Of a DNA stretch of 64,000 nucleotides, positions 43,897 to 55,148 are shown piece after piece. The notes below the pieces were generated by a model, which was not told the DNA's origin, ran no database searches, and worked only from the letters and a program-made list of their open reading frames with translations. Location: contig NZ_JACXZT010000019.1 of the NCBI RefSeq assembly GCF_014779595.1, positions 248,001-312,000 of the forward strand, given 5' to 3'. Each line of letters starts with the position of its first letter. Position 1 is the stretch's first letter. The position numbers were made by a program, and so were the translations under genes. The DNA comes from Halomonas sp. ML-15 (GTDB lineage: Bacteria > Pseudomonadota > Gammaproteobacteria > Pseudomonadales > Halomonadaceae).

Positions 43897-45603
43897 ATGG
43901 ACTTCATCAACACCCTTTTCCTGCTCAGTGGCGTCCTCCTGGCCTTGAGCATTCTGGCAAGCCGACTCTCCTCGCTGTTCGGCCTCCCCCTTCTTATCAT
44001 CTTTCTTGGCCTGGGCATGCTGGCGGGTGAGGAGGGTCTGCTCGGCATCCAGTTCGACGACTACTCCATGGCGTTCCTGATCGGCCACCTGGCCCTCGCC
44101 TTGATCCTGCTTGACGGTGGCCTACGTACACGCCTCAAGACGTTCCGTGCGGGTTTTCGGCCGGCGCTGTCCCTCGCAACGCTTGGCGTCTTCCTGACCA
44201 GCGGCATTACGGGACTGGTCGCGATGTGGGCCTTCGACCTGACCCTGGTGCAGGGGCTGCTGGTGGGTGCCATCGTCGGCTCTACCGACGCTGCGGCGGT
44301 GTTCTCGATGCTCAGCGGACGCGGCATCAACCTGAATGAGCGGGTCGGTGCCACCCTCGAGATCGAGTCGGGCACCAACGATCCGATGGCGATCTTCCTG
44401 ACCATCATGTTCATCGAGATCCTGGTCGGCGATATCGGCAGCATCGCCGAGACAACGCTGTTCCTGATCCAACAGTTCGGCGTGGGTATCGTAGTCGGTA
44501 TCACCGGTGGCTGGCTGACAGGCAAGCTCTTGCGCTGGGTCGACCTGGCGCCCGGACTCTACTCGCTACTGGCCCTGGCGATAGGCTTCTTCGTCTTCGG
44601 TGCCACCAGCGCGCTAGGCGGGAGCGGTTTCCTGGCCATCTACCTTTGCGGGCTGATGATCGGCAACCAGCCCGGGCGACATCTCAACTTCATTCTTCCC
44701 GTACATGACGGTCTAGCCTGGCTGAGCCAGATCGGGCTCTTCCTGGTGCTGGGGCTGCTGGTTACCCCGAGCGACCTGCTGGACTACACCCTGCCCGCCT
44801 TCCTGGTAGGACTTGCCTTGATCTTTGTGGCCCGGCCACTCGCCGTACTGATTTCCATAAAGCCCTTTTTCAAGTTCCGCTGGCGTGAGCTCGGCTTCAT
44901 CTCCTGGGTGGGGCTGCGCGGGGCGGTTCCCATCGTGCTGGCCATCTTCCCCTTCATCGGCGGAGTGGAAAATGCCGCTCTCTATTTCAACGTCGCCTTC
45001 GGCGTAGTGTTGATGTCGCTGCTCATCCAGGGTGGCACCATCACCCTGATGGCCCGCTGGATGAAGGTGCAACTGCCCCGCGCCACGGCGCCCAACCATC
45101 GCGGACCGCTCGGCATCCTGCCCGAGAATGACTATGAAATGTTCGTGTATCGGGTCGAAAACAAGAGCCTGGATGACGTGCCAATCCGGCTACTTCGCTT
45201 TCCCTCCGGGGCGCTGATTTCTGCCCTCTTTCGCGAGCATGCCATGCTGCACCCCAAAGGCAGCACACTGCTCAAGATCGGCGATGTCATCTGTGTCATC
45301 GGTCGCAATGAAGACCTGGCCTCCCTCAACAGGCTGTTTAGCGGCGATGCCAAGCTGAAGAAAGAGAAGGAGTTCTTTGGCCCCTTCACCCTCGATGCCG
45401 ACGTACGCCTGGGGGAAGTGGCCAGCGCCTATGGCATTTCCGTCACACCCGGGGAAGAGGAGATGATATTGGGCGATTTCATTTCGATGCGCGTGGGCGG
45501 CCACCCCGTCATCGGCGATGACGTGGCGTGGCACGGCATACACTGGGTAGTGAGTGAGGTGAAAGGTGACAAGGTCGTCAGGGTCGGCATGCGCTTTTAC
45601 TAG
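43897..45603 (+). CDS. nhaP2: K+(Na+)/H+ antiporter of the NhaP2/CvrA type
   Basis: A 568-residue CPA1 antiporter. About 12-13 membrane segments (residues 1-395) with the conserved GSTDAAAVFSML and ESGTNDPMAIFL motifs, then a TrkA-C (RCK-C) domain around residues 405-490 (GALISALFREHAMLHPKGS) and a CorC_HlyC-like tail. This is the NhaP2/CvrA layout (about 570-580 residues), a K+/H+ antiporter useful for osmotic and pH stress. The ATG at 43897 has AAGGGG 7 bases upstream. It stands alone among aromatic genes. Na+ versus K+ preference cannot be told. Confidence 0.92.
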   Translation: MDFINTLFLLSGVLLALSILASRLSSLFGLPLLIIFLGLGMLAGEEGLLGIQFDDYSMAFLIGHLALALILLDGGLRTRLKTFRAGFRPALSLATLGVFLTSGITGLVAMWAFDLTLVQGLLVGAIVGSTDAAAVFSMLSGRGINLNERVGATLEIESGTNDPMAIFLTIMFIEILVGDIGSIAETTLFLIQQFGVGIVVGITGGWLTGKLLRWVDLAPGLYSLLALAIGFFVFGATSALGGSGFLAIYLCGLMIGNQPGRHLNFILPVHDGLAWLSQIGLFLVLGLLVTPSDLLDYTLPAFLVGLALIFVARPLAVLISIKPFFKFRWRELGFISWVGLRGAVPIVLAIFPFIGGVENAALYFNVAFGVVLMSLLIQGGTITLMARWMKVQLPRATAPNHRGPLGILPENDYEMFVYRVENKSLDDVPIRLLRFPSGALISALFREHAMLHPKGSTLLKIGDVICVIGRNEDLASLNRLFSGDAKLKKEKEFFGPFTLDADVRLGEVASAYGISVTPGEEEMILGDFISMRVGGHPVIGDDVAWHGIHWVVSEVKGDKVVRVGMRFY

Positions 45604-45665
45604 CGCCACTGCCGACCTGGCCGACAGTAAGGTCGTGAGCTAGTCCCCGTAAAAACCAGCAAGTG

Positions 45666-46886
<1,221 letters not shown>

Positions 46887-47003
46887 TTAGTAGTTGTATT
46901 TTTCAGTGATAGAGAACGCTTTTTAAGACACAATCGGGCCATGAAGTAGGACAAATGACATATACTGACTAGACGTTAGTCGATGCCGCGACAGGAGTCT
47001 TCC

Positions 47004-47915
47004 ATGACTGCCCTCAGTCCCGACGCCGTGCCGGTTTTCAAGCTCTACGGCGAGACGCGACACTGGCCGACCCCAGACCTGTTGCACTGCGAGTCCATCG
47101 CCGAACGCAGCCGCCTGCATGATTGGCATATCAAGACCCACCGTCACGCCGACCTGCTGCATCTGCTGCATATCGCAGCCGGCGAGGTCGTACTAGATCT
47201 GGAGGGGAGCCAGACGCGCTTCTGCGGCCCGGCGCTGATCGTGGTACCGGCCATGGCGATTCACGGCTTTCACTTCGAGCAGCAGATTCGCGGTCATATC
47301 ATCACCCTGGCGCAGCCGCTGGCCGAGCACCTGATCGCTGCCCTCGGCCACCAGGGCGCCGCGCTGCAGCGCGGCGGCCACTATCGGCTGGTAGATAGCG
47401 GCGAAGCCCAGGCCATCGCCCTGCTGGTCGCACAGATCGCCGACGAGTACCGCCGCCCAGCGATCAATCGCGATCTGGTATTGCACGCGCTGATTCAGGC
47501 TCTGGCCGCCCAGGTCGCCCGCCGCGCCGAGCGCCAGCGTAGCCACCCCACCGCACTACGACCGACGCCGAGTGCCAGTGACCGAGGGCGCGCTCACTTG
47601 CAGCGCTTCCAGGCACTGATCGAGGCCCACTACCGCGAGCAGCCCACCATCGGCGCCCTGGCCAAGCAGCTCGGCATCACCGCCGCCCACCTCAATACCC
47701 TGTGCCGCCAGCTGGCCGACCGCAGCGCCCTGCAGCTGCTGCATGAGCGCATACTGCTCGAGGCCAAGCGCCAGCTCACCTACACCAATATGACCATCAG
47801 CGAGGTCGCCGATAGTCTCGGCTTCTCCGAGCCGGCCTACTTCACACGCTTCTTCAAGCGGCTTACCGGGCTCAATCCGCGTGATTTTCGCATGCGCCAA
47901 CACGCTCCCTGTTGA
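47004..47915 (+). CDS. pobR: PobR-type AraC-family activator of pobA
   Basis: A 303-residue AraC-family regulator with an N-terminal cupin-like sensing domain (about 20-160: HRHADLLHLLHIAAGEVVLD) and a C-terminal double helix-turn-helix (about 205-300: LGITAAHLNTLCRQLAD, VADSLGFSEPAYFTRFFKRL). It is divergent from pobA with a 153-base gap, the normal layout for the PobR (4-hydroxybenzoate) regulator. The ATG at 47004 has GGAG 6 bases upstream. Confidence 0.9.
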   Translation: MTALSPDAVPVFKLYGETRHWPTPDLLHCESIAERSRLHDWHIKTHRHADLLHLLHIAAGEVVLDLEGSQTRFCGPALIVVPAMAIHGFHFEQQIRGHIITLAQPLAEHLIAALGHQGAALQRGGHYRLVDSGEAQAIALLVAQIADEYRRPAINRDLVLHALIQALAAQVARRAERQRSHPTALRPTPSASDRGRAHLQRFQALIEAHYREQPTIGALAKQLGITAAHLNTLCRQLADRSALQLLHERILLEAKRQLTYTNMTISEVADSLGFSEPAYFTRFFKRLTGLNPRDFRMRQHAPC

Positions 47916-47929
47916 GATGGCGCCGGTCA

Positions 47930-48907
47930 TCAATCCTGCAGGCCACCTTCCCGCTTGCGCAGCTCCCCCGGCGACACCCCGTAGCGCTCACGAAACACCT
48001 TGGCGAAGTGCGCGCTATCGATAAACCCGTGCTCCAGGGCGATATGCGTAATGCTGCATCGCCGCTGGGCGCTATCCAGTAGCATCAGATAGCACTGCTC
48101 GAGGCGCAGCTCGCGAATAAAGGCGGCCGGCGGCACCATGCCGTGACGACGAAACTCGTCGTAGAGGCCCCGCATCGAGACGTTAAGAGCAGAGGCCAGG
48201 TCCTCGGGCGCCAACGAGGGATCGGCGATGCGCTCCAGTATCACGCGGCGTGCCTTGGTGATGCGTTCGCTGGGCAGAGGGGCGCATTGCAGCTGCTGGC
48301 GCTGATGGCGCCAGAACGAGCCAAATACCAGCTCGAGTGCCGCGTCCTCCACCTGGCCGACGGGCGGACCACCCTGCCAGCTCAGTTGAGAGCGCAGTAC
48401 CGCCAGGGACGCATGCGCACCGGCATCCCAAGGCAGCGCCTGCCCCTGACACCCTTCAGCCAATCGCCGCCACTCAGGCAGCTCGGCCAGGTCGATGCTC
48501 AGCATCAAGGCGCGATAGTCGCCGAATGTCTGTAACCGATAAGGCGTCGATAGGCGATAGACCGTCATCTTGCCGGGGCTAAGACGAATGCTGCGCCCAC
48601 CCTGCTCCATCACCGCTTCGCCGTGCAGCTGCCACACCAGCTTGAAGGTGTGATCACCCCCAGAGAGGCCAGCCAGCCGCGGCGTCCGCGTCACCCATAC
48701 CGGCGAACTGGCGAGCTTGATCAGGTGGCTTCTGTGCAGGCCCCGCCCACGCAGCCTGGCATGGAACAGCGGCGACTGCGGGACAACCTCCAGCGGCGGC
48801 AGGTGTGCCTCACTGGCTTGCAGGAAGCACTCCAGGTCGGTCGTGGTCAGTGCGCGTGGCGGCGCGCTGTCAGGACGTGCCACCGACGCTAGGGGGGCAG
48901 TATTCAT
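47930..48907 (-). CDS. AraC-family transcriptional regulator (AraC-binding-like/FeaR-type)
   Basis: A 325-residue regulator: an N-terminal AraC-binding-like domain (about 20-190: SHLIKLASSPVWVTRTPRLA, HTFKLVWQLHGEAVMEQGG) and a C-terminal helix-turn-helix (about 220-318: LASALNVSMRGLYDEFRRHG, SITHIALEHGFIDSAHFAKV). It is similar in layout to FeaR/aromatic-amine regulators. The ATG at 48907 has GGAG upstream. It is divergent from the coniferyl-alcohol dehydrogenase gene across 216 bases, so it could control that gene and the aldehyde dehydrogenase. A possible promoter is TTGTGA, 18 bases, TATAAC on the minus strand near 48930-48960. Confidence 0.88.
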   Translation of the reverse strand: MNTAPLASVARPDSAPPRALTTTDLECFLQASEAHLPPLEVVPQSPLFHARLRGRGLHRSHLIKLASSPVWVTRTPRLAGLSGGDHTFKLVWQLHGEAVMEQGGRSIRLSPGKMTVYRLSTPYRLQTFGDYRALMLSIDLAELPEWRRLAEGCQGQALPWDAGAHASLAVLRSQLSWQGGPPVGQVEDAALELVFGSFWRHQRQQLQCAPLPSERITKARRVILERIADPSLAPEDLASALNVSMRGLYDEFRRHGMVPPAAFIRELRLEQCYLMLLDSAQRRCSITHIALEHGFIDSAHFAKVFRERYGVSPGELRKREGGLQD

Positions 48908-49123
48908 AGGCTGGCGACTCCGCAACTACTGTTATAGGTATAATTTGTTGCTACTCACAACTATATAATCTGGTCCAAGCGGCCGAGATTGGCAAGTCGT
49001 CATGCAGAGACCAACAAGCGATCTGCAGGGATCGACAAGATGGGGAACCAGGCACGCGGCAGGCTAGGCGTTGTACGAAACGTCGCCGGCACAGGCGGCC
49101 CGTTCCAACCTTGAGGATATGAC

Positions 49124-49888
49124 ATGACACTGAACGGAAAGACGCTTGTGATCACCGGCGCTGCGTCCGGCATTGGCGCCGAAACCGCCCGTCTCGCTCG
49201 CTTTCAGGGCGCCACTGTGATCGGTATGGACCGCAATGATCCGATGATTACCCTCGATGAGTTCGTCAACGTCGACATGGCCGTGCCTGATGCCATCGAC
49301 ACAGCCGTTGCCGCCCTGCCCGACCGAATCGATGGCCTGGTGAATGCCGCCGGAGTCTCTGGTCTTGCCGACTGCGATCTGGTCGCACGCGTGAATTACC
49401 TTGGCCTGAGGCACCTGACCGAAGCGCTTGTGCCGAGGCTCAAGGGAGGTGCAGTGGTCAATGTCGCCTCGATCCTTGGCGTTGATTGGCCTGCGCGGCT
49501 CGGCGCGCACAGGGCGCTTTCAGAGACGCAGGATTTCGCCTCCGGCCTGGGCTGGCTTGCGGCCAACCCGGTTCCGCAAGAGACCTGCTATCAGTATTTC
49601 AAGGAAGCGCTGATCGTCTGGACCAAGAAGCGTGGCTACCGATTGTTCATGGATCATGATATCCGGATGAACGCAGTCGCCCCGGGGCCGGTCATGACCC
49701 CGATACTGGGTGAATTCGTGCAGATGCTGGGTGAAGAGCGTGTTGCCGCCGATGCAGAAAATATCAAACGCCCCGCCATCGCAGACGAAGTCGCGCCACC
49801 CATCCTGTTCCTGTGCTCGGACGCCGCGCGCTGGGTAACCGGGATCAGCCTGCCCGTCGATGGGGGAATCGATGCGCTCTACACCTGA
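49124..49888 (+). CDS. calA: Coniferyl-alcohol dehydrogenase-like short-chain dehydrogenase
   Basis: A 254-residue SDR. NAD motif VITGAASGIG, NAAGVSG, and the active-site Tyr-x3-Lys in ETCYQYFKEAL, with SILGVDWPARLGAHRALSET. The long insert and the ETCYQYFKEAL active site fit coniferyl-alcohol dehydrogenase (CalA), which makes coniferyl aldehyde from lignin-derived coniferyl alcohol. GAGG lies upstream of the ATG. The aldehyde dehydrogenase gene follows 84 bases later, so together they would yield ferulate. The family match is from memory. Confidence 0.85.
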   Translation: MTLNGKTLVITGAASGIGAETARLARFQGATVIGMDRNDPMITLDEFVNVDMAVPDAIDTAVAALPDRIDGLVNAAGVSGLADCDLVARVNYLGLRHLTEALVPRLKGGAVVNVASILGVDWPARLGAHRALSETQDFASGLGWLAANPVPQETCYQYFKEALIVWTKKRGYRLFMDHDIRMNAVAPGPVMTPILGEFVQMLGEERVAADAENIKRPAIADEVAPPILFLCSDAARWVTGISLPVDGGIDALYT

Positions 49889-49972
49889 TGCCTGTGCGCA
49901 GCCTCGATGAACCCAGACCATTTTCGTACCGAGCATGATAAATCCAAATCGCCATGCTGCAGGAGACACGCC

Positions 49973-51382
49973 ATGACCCTGACACACACCTTCCATGCCC
50001 TGATCGGCGGTGAGCTGAGCACCGGTAGCCGCCAGATGCCGGTGATCAACCCCAGCACTGAAGAGGTGCTCACCCACTGCCCACAAACCACGCATCAGGA
50101 GGCTGAGCGCGCCATTCGCTCGGCACGCGCTGCCTGGCCTGCCTGGCGCGATACTCCATTGGAACAGCGCCGCCGTGTGCTGCACGCCATCGCCGATCGC
50201 ATCGAGGCGAATGCCGAGGAGCTGCAGCGCTGGCTGACCCTGGAGCAGGGCAAGCCGCTGGCGGGGGCTGCCGTGGAGACCTCCCAGGCCCCCGCCATCC
50301 TGCGCTTCTTTGCTGAAGCCGACCTCTCCCCCCGCACCCTGCAAGACGACGAGCAGCAGTGTGCCGAACTGCATCGCCGTCCGCTGGGCGTCGTCGCCGC
50401 CATCGTGCCCTGGAATTTCCCCCTGGTGATGGCCTGCTACAAGCTCGGGCCGGCACTGATCACCGGCAATGTGTGCCTGATCAAGCCGAGCCCGACCACC
50501 CCGCTGGCGACACTGCGCCTCGGCGAGCTGATTGCCGACCTGGTACCACCCGGGGTGGTCAGCATCCTGCCGGATGGCGGGGATATCGGCCCCTTGCTGA
50601 CCGGCCACCCGGACATCGACAAGATCTCCTTCACCGGCTCCACCGCCACCGGCAGAAGCGTGATGCGCGCCGCCGCAGATAACCTGCAGCGCATCACCCT
50701 GGAGCTGGGCGGCAACGACGCCGCCATCGTGCTCGATGACGTGGACGTCGACGCCGTGGCACCGCAGCTGTTCGGCCTGGCCTTCGTCAACTCCGGCCAG
50801 GTGTGCATGTCGATCAAGCGCCTCTACATCCAGTCCGGCGTCTATGAGCGCATGTGTGATGCCCTCGCCGAGCTGGCGCGCAACGCCAAGGTGGGCGACG
50901 GCCTGGATCCGACCACCGAGTTTGGCCCAGTGCAGAATCGCAGGCAGTTCGAGACGATAAAGCGACTCCTCGAACTGGCGCCACAGCACGGGCGTGTCAT
51001 CGCCGGCGGCCGCGCTTATGGGCCGGGGTATTTCGTCGAGCCGACGCTGATCCGCGATATCGAGGAGGGCAACCCGGTGGTCGACGAGGAGATCTTCGGC
51101 CCGGTGCGCTCGCTGCTGCGCTTCGACGACGTCGAGGACGCCATACAGCGCGCCAATCGCTCGCCCTATGGCCTGGGTAGCTCGGTATGGACCCGGGATA
51201 GCGCGCGGGGCAAGCAGATCGTCTGTCGCTTGGAGAGCGGCAGCGCCTGGGTCAACCAGCACTTCGCCATGGCCCCACATATTCCTTTCGGCGGCCATAA
51301 ACAGTCAGGCATCGGCGTGGAGTTTGGCGAAGCGGGACTTCACGAATATACCGTCATTCAGTCGGTGGTCGTTGCCAAATAA
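49973..51382 (+). CDS. NAD(P)-dependent aldehyde dehydrogenase (aromatic aldehyde likely)
   Basis: A 469-residue aldehyde dehydrogenase. Catalytic cysteine Cys278 (NSGQVCMSIKR), catalytic Glu in LELGGNDAAIVL, cofactor loop FTGSTATGRSVM, and C-terminal PFGGHKQSGIG are present. Its place after calA suggests oxidation of coniferyl aldehyde to ferulate, though vanillin or another aldehyde is possible. The ATG at 49973 with AGGAG upstream was chosen, since the longer frame upstream runs over an intergenic stretch. Confidence 0.9.
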   Translation: MTLTHTFHALIGGELSTGSRQMPVINPSTEEVLTHCPQTTHQEAERAIRSARAAWPAWRDTPLEQRRRVLHAIADRIEANAEELQRWLTLEQGKPLAGAAVETSQAPAILRFFAEADLSPRTLQDDEQQCAELHRRPLGVVAAIVPWNFPLVMACYKLGPALITGNVCLIKPSPTTPLATLRLGELIADLVPPGVVSILPDGGDIGPLLTGHPDIDKISFTGSTATGRSVMRAAADNLQRITLELGGNDAAIVLDDVDVDAVAPQLFGLAFVNSGQVCMSIKRLYIQSGVYERMCDALAELARNAKVGDGLDPTTEFGPVQNRRQFETIKRLLELAPQHGRVIAGGRAYGPGYFVEPTLIRDIEEGNPVVDEEIFGPVRSLLRFDDVEDAIQRANRSPYGLGSSVWTRDSARGKQIVCRLESGSAWVNQHFAMAPHIPFGGHKQSGIGVEFGEAGLHEYTVIQSVVVAK

Positions 51383-51593
51383 TCCCTTCGGGCCACGAAG
51401 GAGAAGATCTTCCACGCCTTAGGCGCCGCCATCGACACTAGGGGCTGCTGACGGTGATTTAGCACGCAGATGCCGCGCTAGGTCCGCGCGGTATCTGCTG
51501 GCTCGTCGCTGCCTCTTCCCCAACGCCACCCCGCCGCTGAATAGCGCGAGTCCTCGACCAAAGGCTTAGCCATAGAAGGTGACCTCACGGCGC

Positions 51594-51634
51594 GACTGTT
51601 GTAACCTGCAACAATGTTTAGTACAACAACAGTC
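51594..51634. promoter_or_regulatory. Inverted repeat upstream of the aryl-CoA ligase operon
   Basis: A perfect 9-base inverted repeat, GACTGTTGT at 51594-51602 and ACAACAGTC at 51626-51634, spaced 23 bases apart, lies 41 bases upstream of the ligase start. A second imperfect dyad (TGTTGTAACCTGCAACA) overlaps the left arm. The 23-base gap puts the arms on the same helix face, which suits a dimeric or cooperative regulator controlling the side-chain degradation operon. The regulator is not identified. Confidence 0.5.
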
Positions 51635-51674
51635 ACTGCAGACAACATAATCTGCTGAAAACGCCGGAGCGGAT

Positions 51675-53534
51675 ATGACAGCCTCCACGCTCGACCCGAC
51701 ACACGCCTCCAGCAGTGCACCTCCTCAGGTGCACCTGGAACATCGCGACGATGGCTCCCAACTCCTCTACTCCACGATCCCGCTGGGCGATGACTACGCC
51801 CGCTGCTGTGGCGAGTGGCTGGAACACTGGGCTCGCGAGACGCCGGATCGCCTCTGGCTGGCCGAGCGCGCCCCCCAGGACGCCTGGCGAGAGCTCACCT
51901 ACGGCGAGGCGCGCCGTCGGGTGATCGCCATCGCCAGCTGGCTGTTGCACCAGGACCTCTCCCCCGAGCGCCCGCTGGTCATTCTCTCGGACAACAGCAT
52001 CGAGCACGCCCTGCTGATGACCGCCGCTATGCATATCGGTGTACCCTGCTGCTCGATCTCGCCGGGCAGCTCGCTGATGTCGACCGACCACGCCAAGCTC
52101 AAGCGCCAGATCCAGCTGCTGCAGCCCGGGGTGGTCTACGCCGACCCCATCGAACCCTATGCAGCGGCGCTGGCGGCCATCGATGAGTGCCACGACGGCG
52201 TGGTGGTGGCCGGCAGTCGCAGCGCAGCTAGCGAGGGCAGCACGCCCTTCACCGAGCTGGAGAAGCGCACCGACGAGACGGCGGTGATGGCCGCCTTCGC
52301 TACCCTCACCCCGGACACCATTGCCAAGTTCTTGTTCACCTCCGGCTCGGTGGGCACCCCCAAGGCGGTGCCCAACACCCAGCGCATGCTCTGCTCCAAC
52401 CAGCAGGCCAAGGCCCTGCTCTGGCCGACCCTGGCCGAGCGCCCACCGGTGCTGCTCGACTGGCTGCCCTGGAGTCACACCTTCGGCGGCAACCACAACT
52501 TCAACATCATCCTGCGCTGGGGCGGCACCCTCTACCTGGACGACGGCAAACCGACCCCGCAGCTGATCGAGAAAACCGCCCGCAACCTGCGCGAGGTCTC
52601 GCCGACCCACTACTTCAGTGTGCCGCGCGCTTACGACATGCTGGTGCCGCTGCTGCGAGACGACGCCGAACTCCGCGAAGCCTTCTTCCAGCGCCTGGAA
52701 CTGATCTTCTACGCCGCCGCGGCGCTGCCCGATCACCTGTGGAAAGAGCTCGAGGAGATGGCCCGCGAGACCACTGGCCGTGAGGTACTGATCGCCTCCT
52801 CCTGGGGCGCTACCGAGACCGCGCCGATCTGCACCGACTGCCATTTCCCGGCGGTACGCTCCGGGGTGATCGGCGTGCCGGTGCCGGGCACTACCCTCAA
52901 GCTGGTGCCCACGGCGGGCAAACTCGAGGTGCGGGTCAAGGGTCCCAACATCTTCGCCGGCTACTGGAAGCAGCCCGAGCTGTCGGCCAAGGCGTTCGAC
53001 GACGAAGGCTTCTACCGGATGGGCGATGCTGTACGCTTCGTGGATCCCCGGCGGCCCGAGCTGGGCCTGCTCTTCGACGGCCGCGTCAGCGAAGACTTCA
53101 AGCTGCTGACCGGTACCTGGGTACATGTGGGCGCCCTGCGCATGGCCGGGCTCGACGCCCTGAAGCCCATCGCCCAGGACATCGTGGTCACCGGCCACGA
53201 CCGCGACGAAATCGGCTTCCTGGTTTTCCCCCATCTGGCCGCATGTCGCCGCCTCTGCCCCGATCTCCCCGAGGGTGCGCCGGTCGCCAAGGTCCTTGCG
53301 CACCCTGTCGTGCTCGAGCAGGTGCGCAAGGCCATGCGCGCCATGCGGGCGAGCGGTGGCGGAAGCTCCACCTACCCGACCCGCGCCCTGCTGCTCGAGG
53401 AGCCGCCCTCGGCGGAGGCCGGGGAGATCACCGACAAGGGCTACATCAATCAGCGCAAGGTGCTGGAACGACGTGCCGATCTGGTCACCGCCCTCTATGC
53501 CGACACGCCGGCCGCGGCCGTCATCACCCTTTAA
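51675..53534 (+). CDS. fcs: Feruloyl-CoA synthetase-like aryl-CoA ligase
   Basis: A 619-residue acyl-adenylate-forming ligase. AMP motif FLFTSGSVGTPKAVPN, the middle motif SSWGATETAP, the adenylate motif RMGDAVRFVD and the C-terminal lysine region GEITDKGYINQRKV are seen. The length and motif spacing fit the feruloyl-CoA synthetase type, which activates ferulate, p-coumarate or similar acids with ATP and CoA. It heads an operon with a hydratase, SDR and acyl-CoA dehydrogenase. An upstream ATG is at 51675 with GGAG. The exact acid is uncertain. Confidence 0.88.
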   Translation: MTASTLDPTHASSSAPPQVHLEHRDDGSQLLYSTIPLGDDYARCCGEWLEHWARETPDRLWLAERAPQDAWRELTYGEARRRVIAIASWLLHQDLSPERPLVILSDNSIEHALLMTAAMHIGVPCCSISPGSSLMSTDHAKLKRQIQLLQPGVVYADPIEPYAAALAAIDECHDGVVVAGSRSAASEGSTPFTELEKRTDETAVMAAFATLTPDTIAKFLFTSGSVGTPKAVPNTQRMLCSNQQAKALLWPTLAERPPVLLDWLPWSHTFGGNHNFNIILRWGGTLYLDDGKPTPQLIEKTARNLREVSPTHYFSVPRAYDMLVPLLRDDAELREAFFQRLELIFYAAAALPDHLWKELEEMARETTGREVLIASSWGATETAPICTDCHFPAVRSGVIGVPVPGTTLKLVPTAGKLEVRVKGPNIFAGYWKQPELSAKAFDDEGFYRMGDAVRFVDPRRPELGLLFDGRVSEDFKLLTGTWVHVGALRMAGLDALKPIAQDIVVTGHDRDEIGFLVFPHLAACRRLCPDLPEGAPVAKVLAHPVVLEQVRKAMRAMRASGGGSSTYPTRALLLEEPPSAEAGEITDKGYINQRKVLERRADLVTALYADTPAAAVITL

Positions 53535-53564
53535 CCCATGTACTTTCCATCGCCGAGGCCCCTC

Positions 53565-54335
53565 ATGAGCGAGACACTCGTCAAGACGTCACTGGACGAC
53601 AGCATCTACACCATTACCCTGGCGCGGCCGGATAAGCGCAACGCCGTGAGCGACCGCCTGCTCGGCGCCCTGGAAGAGGCACTGATCGCCACTCCCGAGG
53701 ACACCCGGGTGATCATCCTGGCCGCCGAGGGCAAGCACTTCTGCGCCGGACTGGACCTCGCCGAGCATCAGCATCGCGACCCCTTTGGTGTGGTCCAGCA
53801 CTCGCGGGGCTGGCACCGTATCTTCGACCGCATCCAGAATGGCGGCATCCCGGTGGTCGCCGCCATGCAGGGCGCCGTCATCGGCGGCGGCCTGGAGCTG
53901 GCCACTGCCACCCATGTGCGCGTCGCCGAAACCAACACCCTCTATCAGCTACCCGAGGGGCGCCACGGCATCTTCGTCGGCGGCGGCGCCTCGGTGCGTG
54001 TCTCCAATATCATTGGTCCTGGCCGCATGTGCGAGATGATGCTCACCGGCCGCGTCATGGAGGCCGACGAGGGCCAGCGCCTGGGGATTTCCCACTACGT
54101 GGTCGGCGAGGGCGAGAGCCTCGACAAGGCCCGCCAGCTCGCCGCGCGTATCGCCGAGAACGCGCCCATGGCCAACTGGGCCATGGTCTCGGCCATCTCG
54201 CGTATCGATAACATGGCCAGCGAAGACGGCCTGTTCGTGGAGTCGCTGACCGCAGCCCTGACCCAGACCAGCCCCGAGGTCGCAGAACGCATCGGTAGCT
54301 TTTTCAAGAACAAGGGCCAAGGCCCACGTACCTGA
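53565..54335 (+). CDS. Crotonase-family enoyl-CoA hydratase in the aryl-CoA side-chain operon
   Basis: A 256-residue crotonase. The oxyanion-hole parts are HFCAGLDLAEHQ and GAVIGGGLELATATHV, with the catalytic-loop stretch LPEGRHGIFVGGGAS. It is not the feruloyl-CoA hydratase/lyase type, since the residues typical of that enzyme's N-terminus are missing. It would hydrate the aryl-enoyl-CoA double bond. The ATG at 53565 with GAGG upstream is favoured over a short upstream frame. It follows the ligase by 30 bases. Confidence 0.87.
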   Translation: MSETLVKTSLDDSIYTITLARPDKRNAVSDRLLGALEEALIATPEDTRVIILAAEGKHFCAGLDLAEHQHRDPFGVVQHSRGWHRIFDRIQNGGIPVVAAMQGAVIGGGLELATATHVRVAETNTLYQLPEGRHGIFVGGGASVRVSNIIGPGRMCEMMLTGRVMEADEGQRLGISHYVVGEGESLDKARQLAARIAENAPMANWAMVSAISRIDNMASEDGLFVESLTAALTQTSPEVAERIGSFFKNKGQGPRT

Positions 54336-54353
54336 TTGGGAAGGAGTGAGCAG

Positions 54354-55139
<786 letters not shown>

Positions 55140-55148
55140 GCAGTCACC

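Noticed and set aside
51466-51498. Hairpin GCAGATGCCGCGC / GCGCGGTATCTGC after the aldehyde dehydrogenase, as a terminator
   Set aside because: The stem is strong, but there is no T run on either side, so I do not call it a terminator. It may still stabilise the 3' end.
49520-53303. Long minus-strand frames over the aldehyde dehydrogenase and aryl-CoA ligase
   Set aside because: These are shadows of genes whose active-site motifs are plain on the plus strand.
53565-54335. Feruloyl-CoA hydratase/lyase (HCHL)
   Set aside because: The N-terminus and motif spacing do not fit HCHL as I know it, and beta-oxidation enzymes follow in the same operon.
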